DNA of 64,000 nt from Geotalea sp. SG265 (GCF_022808985.1 NZ_JAKZFT010000002.1:310001-374000), one strand, 5' to 3'. Numbered from the stretch's first letter, positions 24,640 through 33,278 are shown. Notes: generated from the sequence alone by a model not told the origin. A program made the numbers and translations.

Positions 24640-26271
24640 ATGAACTTCATCCGCAATGCACATCTGAAAGGGAAATTGGTTTCAAGTTTCGCATTGGTCG
24701 CCTTAATCGCCGGAATCGCCGGCTTCATCGGCACGTCGAAGATTACCATGCTGGCCAACGAGGCCGAGGAGATGTTCATCTTCAACACTGAACCATTGGG
24801 AACATTCGGCATGGTCGGAATCGCCTTCCAGAAGGCCCGGGTGAATGTGCGCGGCATGATCCTCGACGACAACCCCCAGCGTGCCCATGCCAATGCCAAG
24901 ACCATCACCAAATTTTATGCTGACATTGACGAACAGCTGACAGCACTGGAAAAAACCCTGGAAACCGCCGAGGGGAAAAAGCAATTCGCACTCCTGCGCA
25001 ATCTCCTCAAGGAGTATGGACCGGTGCGGGAGGAAATCGTTACCGCAACCCTTAGTGGCGACCGGGAGACGGCCCTGGATATCATGCGGACCCAGGGGCT
25101 CTCCTACGAGCGCAAGATCGATGAGGCAATCAAAAAGCTCTTCGATATGAAAATTGCCATGGCAGAACAGCGGAACAAAGCCAATAACTCTACCGCCCGC
25201 AATGCAACCATCGAGATGGCGAGCTTCGCCATCGCCGGCATGGTCATCGCCATCCTTTTCGGTCTGCTCATAGCGCGACAGATCACTGCCCCCCTCATGA
25301 GTGTAGTCGACTTCGCCCGGGCCATCGCCCAGGGCGACCTTACCCATCACCTTCAGATGGACCGGAAGGATGAAACCGGCCAGCTGGCCGAAGCGGTAAA
25401 CGTCATGGCCGACCGCCTCAACCGGCTCATTGCCGGTGTAGCCGACAACGCCACACAGGTGGCGGCGGCTGCCGGTCAGTTGACCGCCAATGCCGAGCAG
25501 ATGGCAACCGGCGCAGAAGAAGTAGCCGCCCAAACCGGCACCGTCGCCACCGCCAGTGAAGAGATGGCCGCCACTTCCACCGAGATTGCGGCAAACTGCT
25601 CAAACGCTGCCGAAGAGGCGCGCCGGGCAAGCGAGACAGCAGGCAAGGGCTCTGAGGTAATCCGCCATACGGTGGCCGAGATGACCAGAATCGCCGAGCG
25701 GGTTCGTGAGACGGCAAAAACGGTGGAAAACCTCGGCACCCGTAGCGACCAGATCGGCGAAATCATCGGCACGATCGAGGATATTGCCGACCAGACCAAC
25801 CTTCTGGCACTGAACGCTGCCATCGAGGCGGCCCGTGCCGGTGAGCAGGGGCGCGGCTTTGCCGTGGTGGCGGACGAGGTACGGGCACTGGCTGAACGAA
25901 CCACCAAGGCAACCAAGGAAATCGGCGTCATGATCAAGGCCATTCAGCAGGAAACCGAAGATGCCGTTGCCATCATGGAACAAGGAGTCACTGAGGCTGA
26001 GCGGGGCACCGCCGAAGCCGCCGAATCGGGCAAGGCCCTTGAAGAAATCCTCGATCAGGTGGGGAGCGTCACCATGCAGGTGAATCAGATGGCAACGGCC
26101 GCCGAGCAGCAGACCGCCACCACAGCAGAGATCAGCAGCAACATCCTGCAGATCACCACCGTTGTCCAGGGTACGGCACGGGGCGCCCAGGAAACGGCGG
26201 CAGCGGCTCGCCGGCTCACCGGCCTCTCCAGTGAACTGCAGCAGCTCATCGGCCAGTTTCATCTGGCATAG
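24640..26271 (+). CDS. Methyl-accepting chemotaxis protein
   Basis: The 543-residue protein has TM1 (about 13-31), a four-helix-bundle periplasmic sensor (about 32-188, 4HB_MCP type), TM2 (about 189-212), HAMP (about 213-266) and a cytoplasmic signalling hairpin. The tip block is [20 protein letters not shown] followed by [16 protein letters not shown]. There is no haem motif in the sensor part. It has its own predicted sigma-28 promoter and terminator, so it sits as a separate unit inside the ext region. Confidence 0.95.
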   Translation: MNFIRNAHLKGKLVSSFALVALIAGIAGFIGTSKITMLANEAEEMFIFNTEPLGTFGMVGIAFQKARVNVRGMILDDNPQRAHANAKTITKFYADIDEQLTALEKTLETAEGKKQFALLRNLLKEYGPVREEIVTATLSGDRETALDIMRTQGLSYERKIDEAIKKLFDMKIAMAEQRNKANNSTARNATIEMASFAIAGMVIAILFGLLIARQITAPLMSVVDFARAIAQGDLTHHLQMDRKDETGQLAEAVNVMADRLNRLIAGVADNATQVAAAAGQLTANAEQMATGAEEVAAQTGTVATASEEMAATSTEIAANCSNAAEEARRASETAGKGSEVIRHTVAEMTRIAERVRETAKTVENLGTRSDQIGEIIGTIEDIADQTNLLALNAAIEAARAGEQGRGFAVVADEVRALAERTTKATKEIGVMIKAIQQETEDAVAIMEQGVTEAERGTAEAAESGKALEEILDQVGSVTMQVNQMATAAEQQTATTAEISSNILQITTVVQGTARGAQETAAAARRLTGLSSELQQLIGQFHLA

Positions 26272-26299
26272 TAGAACACCTGCGGATGCCGATTTTTGA

Positions 26300-26329
26300 G
26301 GCTGTCCCTTCCCGGGGACGGCCTTTTTT
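26300..26329 (+). terminator. Rho-independent terminator after the MCP gene
   Basis: GGCTGTCCC (26300-26308) pairs with GGGACGGCC (26315-26323) with one G-T pair, followed by six T. Confidence 0.9.
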
Positions 26330-26349
26330 GTTCTTCGTACATTTCCGTG

Positions 26350-26521
26350 AAGGCAGTCGTGGCATCGTGAGAGAGCGACGAGCTACAGCGGCGAGCGGAC
26401 ACCCGCCGCATGTTAACGGAGGCAATCCCGCCGATTCAAGCGTCAGGCACGATTAAACGGATGGCACCGCAAGGTCCGCAGCTGTAGCGACAGAGCGAAC
26501 GGACGATGTCGCGACTGCCTT
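26350..26521. repeat. 172-bp inverted-repeat element, copy A
   Basis: The element has near-perfect terminal inverted arms (AAGGCAGTCGTGGCATCGT / ACGATGTCGCGACTGCCTT). Two internal blocks are shared with copy B at 34521-34692: GGCGAGCGGACACCCGCC, and a longer one beginning CGCAAGGTCCGCAGCTGTAG. Both copies are exactly 172 bp. It lies between two convergent terminators and encodes no protein. Confidence 0.8.
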
Positions 26522-26548
26522 TTATTTCACAAAACTCCCGGATTCAAC

Positions 26549-26578
26549 AAAAAAAGACCGGCGGGAGTTCCGCCGGTC
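26549..26578 (-). terminator. Rho-independent terminator after extKL
   Basis: On the minus strand GACCGGCGG (26578-26570) pairs with CCGCCGGTC (26564-26556), followed by seven T. Confidence 0.9.
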
Positions 26579-26601
26579 ATGACAAGGAGGTACAACAATG
26601 A

Positions 26602-27954
26602 TTATTTGCCGCTCTTGCTGATGCTGATCGTTTTGCTTGCTTCGTGCCAGAGGAAGGGATCGGTCTTTGTCGTGCCGAAGGGGAGATACCAGAGCTGCAC
26701 GGTCACATCCAGGTCGTAAGCAGTGGGTTTGTTGACAAACTTGCCATCCACTTCCACCTCTTCGAGGGGAAACATGATATCGAATCGCTCATGGACCGTT
26801 TTCCCCGGCGGCAACCCCGTGTCTTCGATCATGCCGCTCTTCTCGTAGGGGCCGCGCCCCATCCGGTCACCCCGTCCCAACTGCTGCGGAACAGGCATGT
26901 ATATTTTTTCTTGGTTGAAAACTTCCTTGCCATCCTTGGTTGTTGCAATGACCGACAGAACCAGTCGGTTGGGAGTCGGTCAGCCATCGGGGATTGAATG
27001 CCCCGCCCGATTGGTCATTTCCACCTTGACGACCGCCTTGGGCTTGATCTCGGCACCGTCACGCCAGTGGTAGCCGAAGGACTCCACCTTGAAATCGACA
27101 GCCGCCTTGGTCATGGCAGGATCACGATAGGACTGGATGTTGTGACCGAGCTTGCTCTTCTTCATGTGACATTCCTGGCAGGTCTCCTGGCCCCCTTCCG
27201 ATTTGTAGGCCCAGAGGTAACTGCCATAGGAGGTGCAGCACTGAGTCGGCTCATCCAGCTCCATGTTCGGTCCCATGCCGTGGCATTGGCCACACTGGAT
27301 CGATTCGCCCATGATGGGACTGACTCCCATTTTTGGGAACTGGTCGGAAGGATGTTCCCCGTCCTTCGAGCCGTAAACCGCACCCGCCTTGGGATAGCCA
27401 TCCTGCCACTTATGGGTGATGGCGTTGCGGTTGTGACAGATCAGGCAGCTGATATTGACGCTTTTCAGCTTGTCTTCCGCCTGCTTTACCGCCGCCTTGT
27501 CCTTTTTCTTCTGGGCATCCTTCCAGCTGTACAGGGTGGATACAAGCTCTTGGGCCACCGAGTCCTCGGCATCTTTCAGCTGCGGCAGATGACACTTGGC
27601 GCACCCCATCAGATGCTCCACCTTCACATCCTTCGGGCTTTTCACCCCCGAGTAAGGCTCCTCCATGAGGCCATTCTCAATGGCGGAAATGATAGTCGAT
27701 GCTGTTCTGCCCGTTCCGTATATGGAGCGGGAATGTATTGATTTCTGCGCTTCGTCGTGCTTGTCCTGGTGGCATTGGATGCAGGAACTGGAGTCATACA
27801 TCTTTGCCAGCTCGGCAAGGGTCTTCGCCTTGCCCGATTTGGCAGCGATGGTCTCCTGCCAGCCCACCCCCGCCTTGCCGCCGGCTATGGCAGGAGCCGG
27901 GAGCAGGGAGAGGCCCGCAAGAAGAACCATGGCGCCGTAAAAGCGTTGCTTCAT
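26602..27954 (-). CDS. extKL: Pentahaem c-type cytochrome ExtKL with in-frame TGA read as selenocysteine
   Basis: Read as one frame of 450 residues, interrupted by TGA at 26982-26980 (residue 325). A signal peptide ends AIAGG. Five haem motifs follow: CIQCH, CAKCH, CLICH, CGQCH and CQECH. The TGA lies in TNRAGHSIPDG-(TGA)-PTPNRLVLSV. Downstream, 125 more codons continue without another stop, with plausible protein sequence (VHERFDIMFPLEEVEVDG, WYLPFGTTKTDPF) and a terminator straight after the final stop. A hairpin begins at the TGA (26949-26982). In homologues I would expect Cys at this place. If the TGA is a true stop, the pentahaem part is 324 residues. It probably belongs to the ext electron-transfer system. 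Confidence 0.82.
26949..26982 (-). promoter_or_regulatory. Candidate SECIS hairpin beginning at the in-frame TGA
   Basis: On the minus strand TGACCGAC (26982-26975) pairs perfectly with GTCGGTCA (26956-26949). Inside, AACC and GGTT can pair around a GACT loop, so a GGU stretch lies near the apex. Bacterial SECIS elements sit immediately after UGA; the UGA itself forms the base of this stem. Confidence 0.65.
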
Positions 27955-27972
27955 CGCATTCCTCCCAATCGT

Positions 27973-28287
27973 TCAACAGCCCTGGAGCTCGTCCCCTGCA
28001 GCTTCGCCAATGGTCATGGTACTTCCAGTCTTGATCTTAGCCGCCTTGGCCTTGCCGAATCTCAGAACCACCACATTCCCCTTCACATCGACTATCTTGG
28101 GAGCCCCTCCCATGGCCTGAACGGACTCACCCTTCTTCACCCAGGCAGGCAGATTATTGTCCACCGTCACCGAGACCTTCTCCCCGTCGATGGCAGTTAC
28201 TTTCCCACTGCATGATCCTGCAGCAAAGGCGGCCGCGGTGAACGCGGTCGTGGCAACGATGGTAAACATTCCTGCAAGCAATCTCTT
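27973..28287 (-). CDS. Small exported protein ending in LQGC, ext cluster copy
   Basis: The 104-residue exported protein is the paralogue of the 23934-24248 product: SGKVTAIDGEKVSV, PAWVKKGESVQAMGGAPKI, LRFGKAKAAKIK and a GDELQGC terminus. The signal peptide ends AAAFAAG. It lies 18 bp before extKL on the same strand, so it is likely co-transcribed. This may be the extJ position, but a second small exported protein is also encoded between the porin and extKL. Confidence 0.8.
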   Translation of the reverse strand, partial: KRLLAGMFTIVATTAFTAAAFAAGSCSGKVTAIDGEKVSVTVDNNLPAWVKKGESVQAMGGAPKIVDVKGNVVVLRFGKAKAAKIKTGSTMTIGEAAGDELQGC

Positions 28288-28335
28288 CATCACTGATTCT
28301 CCTTTTTCGGTTGGTGTTGCGATCCGCAAAAGCGG

Positions 28336-28647
28336 TCATTCCAGAGGCTGCGCCCACTCCATATGTACCTGCGGCTTGCGGCCGGTTTGCGGAGCACCCT
28401 GCGCCCCTGGTGCCGCGGTTATTGCCGTTTTACCCGTAGAACCCGCCGGTGGCAGGAAAGAGGACGGGGATCCTGTCGCTGCTGCGTTGTCCGGCTGGTA
28501 GCTGATACCCGATATGGCGCTGCTCGATTCATCCAGGTGCAGGGTCTGCATACGCCCCGACCGGTAGGTTATGACCATCTGGTCCGCATCGGCGATGCCC
28601 GCAAGTGCCGTGCATACAACGGCAAGTGCCCATATTCCTGGTTTCAT
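28336..28647 (-). CDS. Small exported protein of the ext cluster
   Basis: I do not recognise the family. The 103-residue protein has a signal peptide (about 1-20, ALAGIADA), a short conserved-looking part (DQMVITYRSGRMQTLHLDE) and a Pro/Ala/Gly-rich tail, possibly disordered, ending WAQPLE. ATG 28647 follows AAGGA. It lies between the porin gene (72 bp) and the LQGC protein (48 bp) and could alternatively be the ExtJ equivalent. Confidence 0.7.
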   Translation of the reverse strand: MKPGIWALAVVCTALAGIADADQMVITYRSGRMQTLHLDESSSAISGISYQPDNAAATGSPSSFLPPAGSTGKTAITAAPGAQGAPQTGRKPQVHMEWAQPLE

Positions 28648-28719
28648 TCGTTTATCCTTCCAAGCAGGATGCGACATTACGGCGGCGGTCCTTCGGGGAC
28701 CGCCGCCGTGACCGAGTTA

Positions 28720-29925
28720 TCAGAAAATCAGCTGCAATTGGGTGACAAAGCTGGTGAAGTCCTTGCTCCTGACACCGTTGACGGTCCCTTCGCTATTGAA
28801 GTCTGTACGGGACGCCTCGAAAGTAAGCTTCAGGTTCTGACCGCGGAAGTAATAGTTGGCGCCACCACCGTACCAGTCAACTTTCTGATCGAAGATATTA
28901 TTGAGGGATGCAAACCGCCACTTCTCGTAGCGGCCGAAGAACTGCAACGGCAGGTTGGGAAGCATGTAGCCCGCCTTGGCATACCAACCGTTTTTCTGTC
29001 CGTTGAGACCGATTGTTCCCTGGTCGGGATTGGCACCCTTGTGGGCATTGTCCAAATCCACGTCCTCATAGGCTGCCGAAGCGGTGACGGTGCCGATTCC
29101 TTCCAGAGGATATTCGAAGAAGCCGTCAACCGTCCAGGCCTTGTAATCCTTCTTGTCGGCCCTGGCCACCGTATCCCCATAAGCCACGTCCGGCTCGAAC
29201 TGATAGGCGCCGCCAACGGTCAGCACCTTCTTCTTGCCCAGGTAGGTTCCCTTGTAGCCATAGTCGTTTTCCGGATCCAGAACCGACAAATGTCCGCGGA
29301 ACGAATAACGGAAATTGGAACTGGGTGCGGTTTCTCCAGATACGGCCTTGCGCCCCTCCATGGCATCGATGCGGTACTGAAAGATATCGTTGAAGAGATT
29401 TCCCCAGACCGCCACACCCGTATCGCGGGTAGTTGTGTAGGCGGTGCGGATGAAGAGCGATCTGTCGAGGGTCAGTGGCATCTCGCACGCCTCCAGGTTT
29501 TCCCTGGACAGATTGTACTTGAACTTGCCGGCATTGATCCGGAAGCTGTCATGGAGCTTGAAGCGCATTACCGCGTCGAGAAGCTGGAATTCCGTCCCCT
29601 GGTTGGTGCTGGCGACACCGAGGGTGGTAACGTTGGGATCCTCGGTGAACTCCGTCTGGACATAGAGGCTGAGCATATCGCCATACTTGCCCATGAGTGC
29701 CAGGCGGTTACGCCGGAAGTTGAAATTGGTGGTGGTGTCATCGTTATTGGCCCCCGAGCCGCTGTCCCGGACCGTCATCTGGAACTGCCCCTTGTAGTCG
29801 AGCTGCAGCGCTCCCTCTTCCTCGGGACCGAAGGTCATGCGCGGACCGGCGAAGGCGGTGCCGGCGACCAGAAGCAAACCGGCGGCCAGTGTCAAGCTTC
29901 TTCCTGCCTTGGTTATCTTTATCAT
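28720..29925 (-). CDS. extI: Outer-membrane porin ExtI-like
   Basis: The 401-residue protein has a signal peptide ending AGTAFAG and a beta-barrel pattern of alternating aromatic strands, ending in QLQLIF, the C-terminal Phe typical of outer-membrane barrels. Segments such as WYGGGANYYFRGQNLKLTF and RFSLRGHLS-like strands resemble phosphate-selective porin O/P types. In G. sulfurreducens the ExtI porin is needed for selenite and tellurite reduction (recalled). It lies 66 bp after the rhodanese gene; AGGAG precedes ATG 29925. Confidence 0.85.
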   Translation of the reverse strand: MIKITKAGRSLTLAAGLLLVAGTAFAGPRMTFGPEEEGALQLDYKGQFQMTVRDSGSGANNDDTTTNFNFRRNRLALMGKYGDMLSLYVQTEFTEDPNVTTLGVASTNQGTEFQLLDAVMRFKLHDSFRINAGKFKYNLSRENLEACEMPLTLDRSLFIRTAYTTTRDTGVAVWGNLFNDIFQYRIDAMEGRKAVSGETAPSSNFRYSFRGHLSVLDPENDYGYKGTYLGKKKVLTVGGAYQFEPDVAYGDTVARADKKDYKAWTVDGFFEYPLEGIGTVTASAAYEDVDLDNAHKGANPDQGTIGLNGQKNGWYAKAGYMLPNLPLQFFGRYEKWRFASLNNIFDQKVDWYGGGANYYFRGQNLKLTFEASRTDFNSEGTVNGVRSKDFTSFVTQLQLIF

Positions 29926-29991
29926 GCATGCACTCCTTTTCTTGTCAGGTTTCCCCCCTGCCTGTGCAGGAGGTGTCGAACCGGGCACAAA

Positions 29992-31323
29992 TCAGCAGCC
30001 GCCGCCTCCCCCGCCGGCAGCAGCGCCGCCGGTCGATGAAGTAACAGGGCTACGGTAGGCTGCATCGGCCTTTTCAAGCTGGTTGCCGTCAGCAAGGGAT
30101 GGCTCTGGACTGGAAAGCCGGGTGTTATAGGTAACAATGGCACGGGCAGGAACCGCATCAACATTGTAGGAGATCGAGTCGGTAAGAAGCGTAGTATCCC
30201 AGACCGAGCCCACAGCCAGTTTGCCACCTGCGTTTACAGTCGATGAGCCAACCTTGTTGGATGATGCCAGCAGCCCCCACTGTCCCCATGAGCCGTCGTA
30301 CCAGACCGCCTTGAAAGCACCCGTTTCTACTTCATTGTAGTAAGCGTAACCGTCAATGGCGAAGAACAGTGTTGAAGCAATGTTGCCGGCACGACAGATG
30401 GTATAGACCGATTTTGCGGTTGCAGAAATATTCAACCCTGCCTTTACGGCATCGATGGATTTGAACTGTTTCGTCGTTGCGTCAATGAGGTTGGCGTAGC
30501 CGTATGCCCGTCCCCCCTTCACCAGACCCTCAAAAACAACATATTTGGTTGGCGGAGTTGACAAATCAATCAAGTCTTGAGTTGGGCCAGGAACAGTAGG
30601 TGAGGAAGCACGGCCGTCGATGAAGTCGTTGGTGGCGGTGCCTGCTGTGACCGCTGCTATCATGTCGGTCAGAGAAGCCCGCAGGTCGGTGCGCACTCGA
30701 TTGACATTGTTGGGAGTTACCACATAGGTGGACCTGGCGATGGTTGGAATATCGGTGGTCATGGCAAAGCCGGCCGCTTTCCAGGCTTTGTTGCCACCGT
30801 CAAGCACCTTCAGACGGTTTTTGGGGAAGCCCCAGTAACGGAACGTGGCATAGCCGCGGGTAAGATTCCACGGAGAACCAACCTCGGCCTCAGACGATGT
30901 AAAGACAATAGTCGTATTGGCGTCAATTCCCAGTTTCTGGATCAGTGCGTCCATCTTGGCACCCTCCGGCACCATCGACCCAGTCAGCATCGGCCCTTCC
31001 ACACGGCTTTGCGTCAGATCGTCTGTCAGGCTGACATACTGCGCACCGGGTATGTGGGCTGTGCTGTAGTTGGGAGCTGAGCTTACATCCATGATCACCA
31101 CCCGATCATACCCCCCAGCCTTATTCACCAACCCGGCATCAACCCACTGTTTCAGATCCGAAGCCTGGATCAGCGCTGTTGCGGTTTTCGTCGTTACCGC
31201 CTCGGTTGTAGGGTTGTCGTACCCGCTCGTTCCGCACCCCCAGATGGCGAAGGCGGCCATTGCGAGAATGCCCAATAGCGAAAACAGTATCAATCTGCTC
31301 TTGTTCATCACCTTTTCAGACAT
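29992..31323 (-). CDS. extH: Tandem-rhodanese lipoprotein ExtH-like
   Basis: The 443-residue protein has a lipoprotein signal (AIWGC) and two rhodanese domains. The first (about 55-200) has DVSSAPNYSTAHIPGA but Ser in place of the catalytic Cys (TSSEAEVG). The second (about 215-370) keeps a Cys in the active loop (CRAGNIAS). This inactive-active order is that of typical two-domain sulfurtransferases. The protein ends in a poly-Gly tract then Cys. The periplasmic or outer-membrane role may include chalcogen handling. AGGAGG precedes ATG 31323. Confidence 0.85.
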   Translation of the reverse strand: MSEKVMNKSRLILFSLLGILAMAAFAIWGCGTSGYDNPTTEAVTTKTATALIQASDLKQWVDAGLVNKAGGYDRVVIMDVSSAPNYSTAHIPGAQYVSLTDDLTQSRVEGPMLTGSMVPEGAKMDALIQKLGIDANTTIVFTSSEAEVGSPWNLTRGYATFRYWGFPKNRLKVLDGGNKAWKAAGFAMTTDIPTIARSTYVVTPNNVNRVRTDLRASLTDMIAAVTAGTATNDFIDGRASSPTVPGPTQDLIDLSTPPTKYVVFEGLVKGGRAYGYANLIDATTKQFKSIDAVKAGLNISATAKSVYTICRAGNIASTLFFAIDGYAYYNEVETGAFKAVWYDGSWGQWGLLASSNKVGSSTVNAGGKLAVGSVWDTTLLTDSISYNVDAVPARAIVTYNTRLSSPEPSLADGNQLEKADAAYRSPVTSSTGGAAAGGGGGGC

Positions 31324-31700
31324 ACAACCTCCTTTGTGTGAAATCTAATTTACATCCATGTCATCAGAAAGCCGCACCCTCCTTTGCCTGAAGTTTGGAA
31401 GCCCATCTACGGACACACTCTTCAACTCATCGGAATTTCAAAAAATTTTTAAACTGATTTTTTTCATCCCTTTATGGCTTACGTATATCCACCATGCCGC
31501 TTCCTGCACATCAGAGCTCCTTCGTTTTCACATTCCCTCCAGAACAGGGGGGTTAACAGCTTACGCATTCACCACTAAACGTTGCGTCATTAGAGAACTT
31601 TACCCTTGTAATCTATCGGAATATCTGCAATATATTCAAACGAAAGATTTTCATCGGTATAATGCGTTTTACGCATACGAGCACCCTTTGGGGTAAGGAC
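31324..31700. other. 377-bp AT-rich divergent region between extH and the LysR gene
   Basis: It is clearly richer in A/T than its neighbours and holds a candidate LysR site at 31619-31637. It must contain promoters for both directions, but I could not assign a convincing sigma-70 or sigma-54 box for extH. A 112-residue ORF inside it is not credible as a gene. Confidence 0.6.
31619..31637. promoter_or_regulatory. Candidate LysR-type operator
   Basis: GAATAT (31619-31624), seven bases, then ATATTC (31632-31637) is a perfect inverted repeat of the T-N11-A kind bound by LysR-type regulators. It lies 64 bp upstream of the LysR start and 296 bp upstream of extH. Confidence 0.5.
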
Positions 31701-32639
31701 ATGGATTTCACCTACCTGAAAACCCTTCTCATACTGGCCAAGGTCGGCAGTTTTTCCAAGGCCGCCCTCAGCCTGTGCGTCACCCAATCGGCGGTATCGA
31801 GAAGAATCCAATGCCTGGAGGAACACTACGGTCAGGTCTTGCTTGATCGGTCAGGGCCGGCACTGAAGCCGACCCGGGCGGGTGAGATTCTTATCGCCAA
31901 GGCGGCAAAGGTACTGGACATCGAGCGGGAGATGATAAAGGAATTGCAGGCCCAGGCAGGCAGGCGCAAAAAAAGCTTCTGCTGCACCTTCCCCTTCGGC
32001 ACCAGCTACCTGCCGGGGATTCTCAAGGAATTCATGGCGACCCATGCCGAAACCAGCGAAATGAGCTTCGTTTTCGAGATGCCGGAGGTTGCCCTGCAGG
32101 GGCTGAAGGATGGCATCTTCGACCTGGTGCTCATTGAATACTGCGAAGAGCTGAACCTCTCGGCATTCAAGACTTTTCCCCTGCCCGATGATGAGATGAT
32201 CTTCGTCAGTTCGCCAAAACGTGGAATCACGGGTAAAACGGTCCCAATCGAGACACTGCTCAAAGAGCGGCTCTACTGCAAGAAGGCCGGCTGTTGCGCC
32301 CGACGCTTCCTGGACAAAAGTATGCTGGCCCTGGGGAGAAGCAGCAGCGACTTCACCAACACCGTCTTCTTCGACGACATTCCCTTCATCATCGACCAGG
32401 TGATGGCCGACGAAGGAATAACCTTCATCTCCCGGAGCATGGTCGGCAGGCAGTTGGATGAAGGTACTCTCGTGGCGTATCATGCCGCGGGTTTCGCACC
32501 TTCCAGAGCCCGCAGCCTTGTTCTCAACGAAGGGCAGAAGATCGATCCGATCCTGCTCGATTTCATCCACGGCATCTACCGGGCGCTGAACGTTGATCCT
32601 CCGGAATCGCTCTCTTCTGCCGCTATTCCCGACGCATGA
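31701..32639 (+). CDS. LysR-family transcriptional regulator
   Basis: The 312-residue protein has an N-terminal winged helix-turn-helix (about 1-60; FSKAALSLCVTQSAVSRRIQ) and a C-terminal substrate-binding-like domain. It has an unusual Cys cluster, CKKAGCC, in the effector domain, which might sense a metal, chalcogen or redox signal. ATG 31701 follows AAGGA. It is divergent from the ext operon, the usual arrangement for a LysR regulator and its target, and overlaps mobA by 4 bp. Confidence 0.92.
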   Translation: MDFTYLKTLLILAKVGSFSKAALSLCVTQSAVSRRIQCLEEHYGQVLLDRSGPALKPTRAGEILIAKAAKVLDIEREMIKELQAQAGRRKKSFCCTFPFGTSYLPGILKEFMATHAETSEMSFVFEMPEVALQGLKDGIFDLVLIEYCEELNLSAFKTFPLPDDEMIFVSSPKRGITGKTVPIETLLKERLYCKKAGCCARRFLDKSMLALGRSSSDFTNTVFFDDIPFIIDQVMADEGITFISRSMVGRQLDEGTLVAYHAAGFAPSRARSLVLNEGQKIDPILLDFIHGIYRALNVDPPESLSSAAIPDA

Positions 32640-33262
32640 CCCGTGCTGCCATGGCCGAAGAACCATCATATTTCCACACTGTGACGGGCATTATCCTTAC
32701 CGGCGGCAAAAGCCGGCGCATGGGACGGGACAAAGCCTTTCTCCCCATCGACGGACGCCCCATGGTAGAGCGGGTGATTCGGCTCTTTACCGCCAGCTTC
32801 GCCTCGGTACTTATTATCGGCGGCGATCCTGACCGTTTCGCCGGCTACAATCTGGCCCACTACCCCGACATTTATCCCGGCTGCGCCCTCGGCGGGCTCT
32901 ACACCGGCCTTTACCACGCAGAGACCCCCAATATCTTCGTCTCGGCATGCGATCTCCCTTACCCGTCAAAACGGGTGATGGACCTGTTGCTCTCCCTTCG
33001 CCAGGAATGCGACACCGTCGTCGCCAGGACCAGCTCAGGTCTCGAACCACTCTTCGCCGCTTATGGCAAGTCATGCCTGGAGACGATACGCTTGCAGCTT
33101 GAGGCGGGCAACCCCTGCATTCTCGATATCTTTCCAAAACTCAACACCCGCACCATATCGGAAGCGGAGCTGGCAAACATTGGCGACACCGCCACCGACT
33201 TTTGCAACCTCAATACGCCGGCAGATCTGGAACGGTTACGGAAGCAGCACCCACAGACTTGA
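32636..33262 (+). CDS. mobA: Molybdenum cofactor guanylyltransferase
   Basis: The 208-residue protein has the nucleotidyltransferase signature GIILTGGKSRRMGRDKAFL and a SACDLPY motif. It attaches GMP to molybdopterin to make MGD, needed by DMSO-reductase-type enzymes such as that at 11839-15057. ATG 32636 overlaps the LysR stop (ATGA); ATG 32651 is an alternative. It is next to mobB. Confidence 0.93.
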   Translation: MTRAAMAEEPSYFHTVTGIILTGGKSRRMGRDKAFLPIDGRPMVERVIRLFTASFASVLIIGGDPDRFAGYNLAHYPDIYPGCALGGLYTGLYHAETPNIFVSACDLPYPSKRVMDLLLSLRQECDTVVARTSSGLEPLFAAYGKSCLETIRLQLEAGNPCILDIFPKLNTRTISEAELANIGDTATDFCNLNTPADLERLRKQHPQT

Positions 33263-33278
33263 AAGAACGAGGTAATAA

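Larger units (their letters stand above)
26272..26601. other. 330-bp gap between convergent MCP and extKL genes
   Basis: It holds the MCP terminator (26300-26329), a 172-bp inverted-repeat element (26350-26521) and the extKL terminator (26549-26578). No gene is seen in it. Confidence 0.8.

Noticed and set aside
23765-24640. Cyclic di-GMP (GEMM) riboswitch ahead of the cytochrome or MCP genes
   Set aside because: I looked for the conserved core in these leaders and found no match.
26602-26982. Reading extKL as a pseudogene broken by a nonsense mutation
   Set aside because: The 125 codons after the TGA remain open and protein-like, a terminator follows the last stop and a hairpin starts at the TGA; a dead gene would be expected to decay.
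29970-30000. Selenocysteine at the terminal TGA of the rhodanese gene
   Set aside because: Reading through would fuse the rhodanese to the porin frame; no hairpin like that of extKL is seen directly after it.
28363-30039. 558-codon plus-strand ORF
   Set aside because: It is antisense to the porin and small-protein genes.
31358-31696. 112-codon plus-strand ORF upstream of LysR
   Set aside because: It lies in an AT-rich promoter region, lacks a good ribosome-binding site and would overlap the candidate operator.
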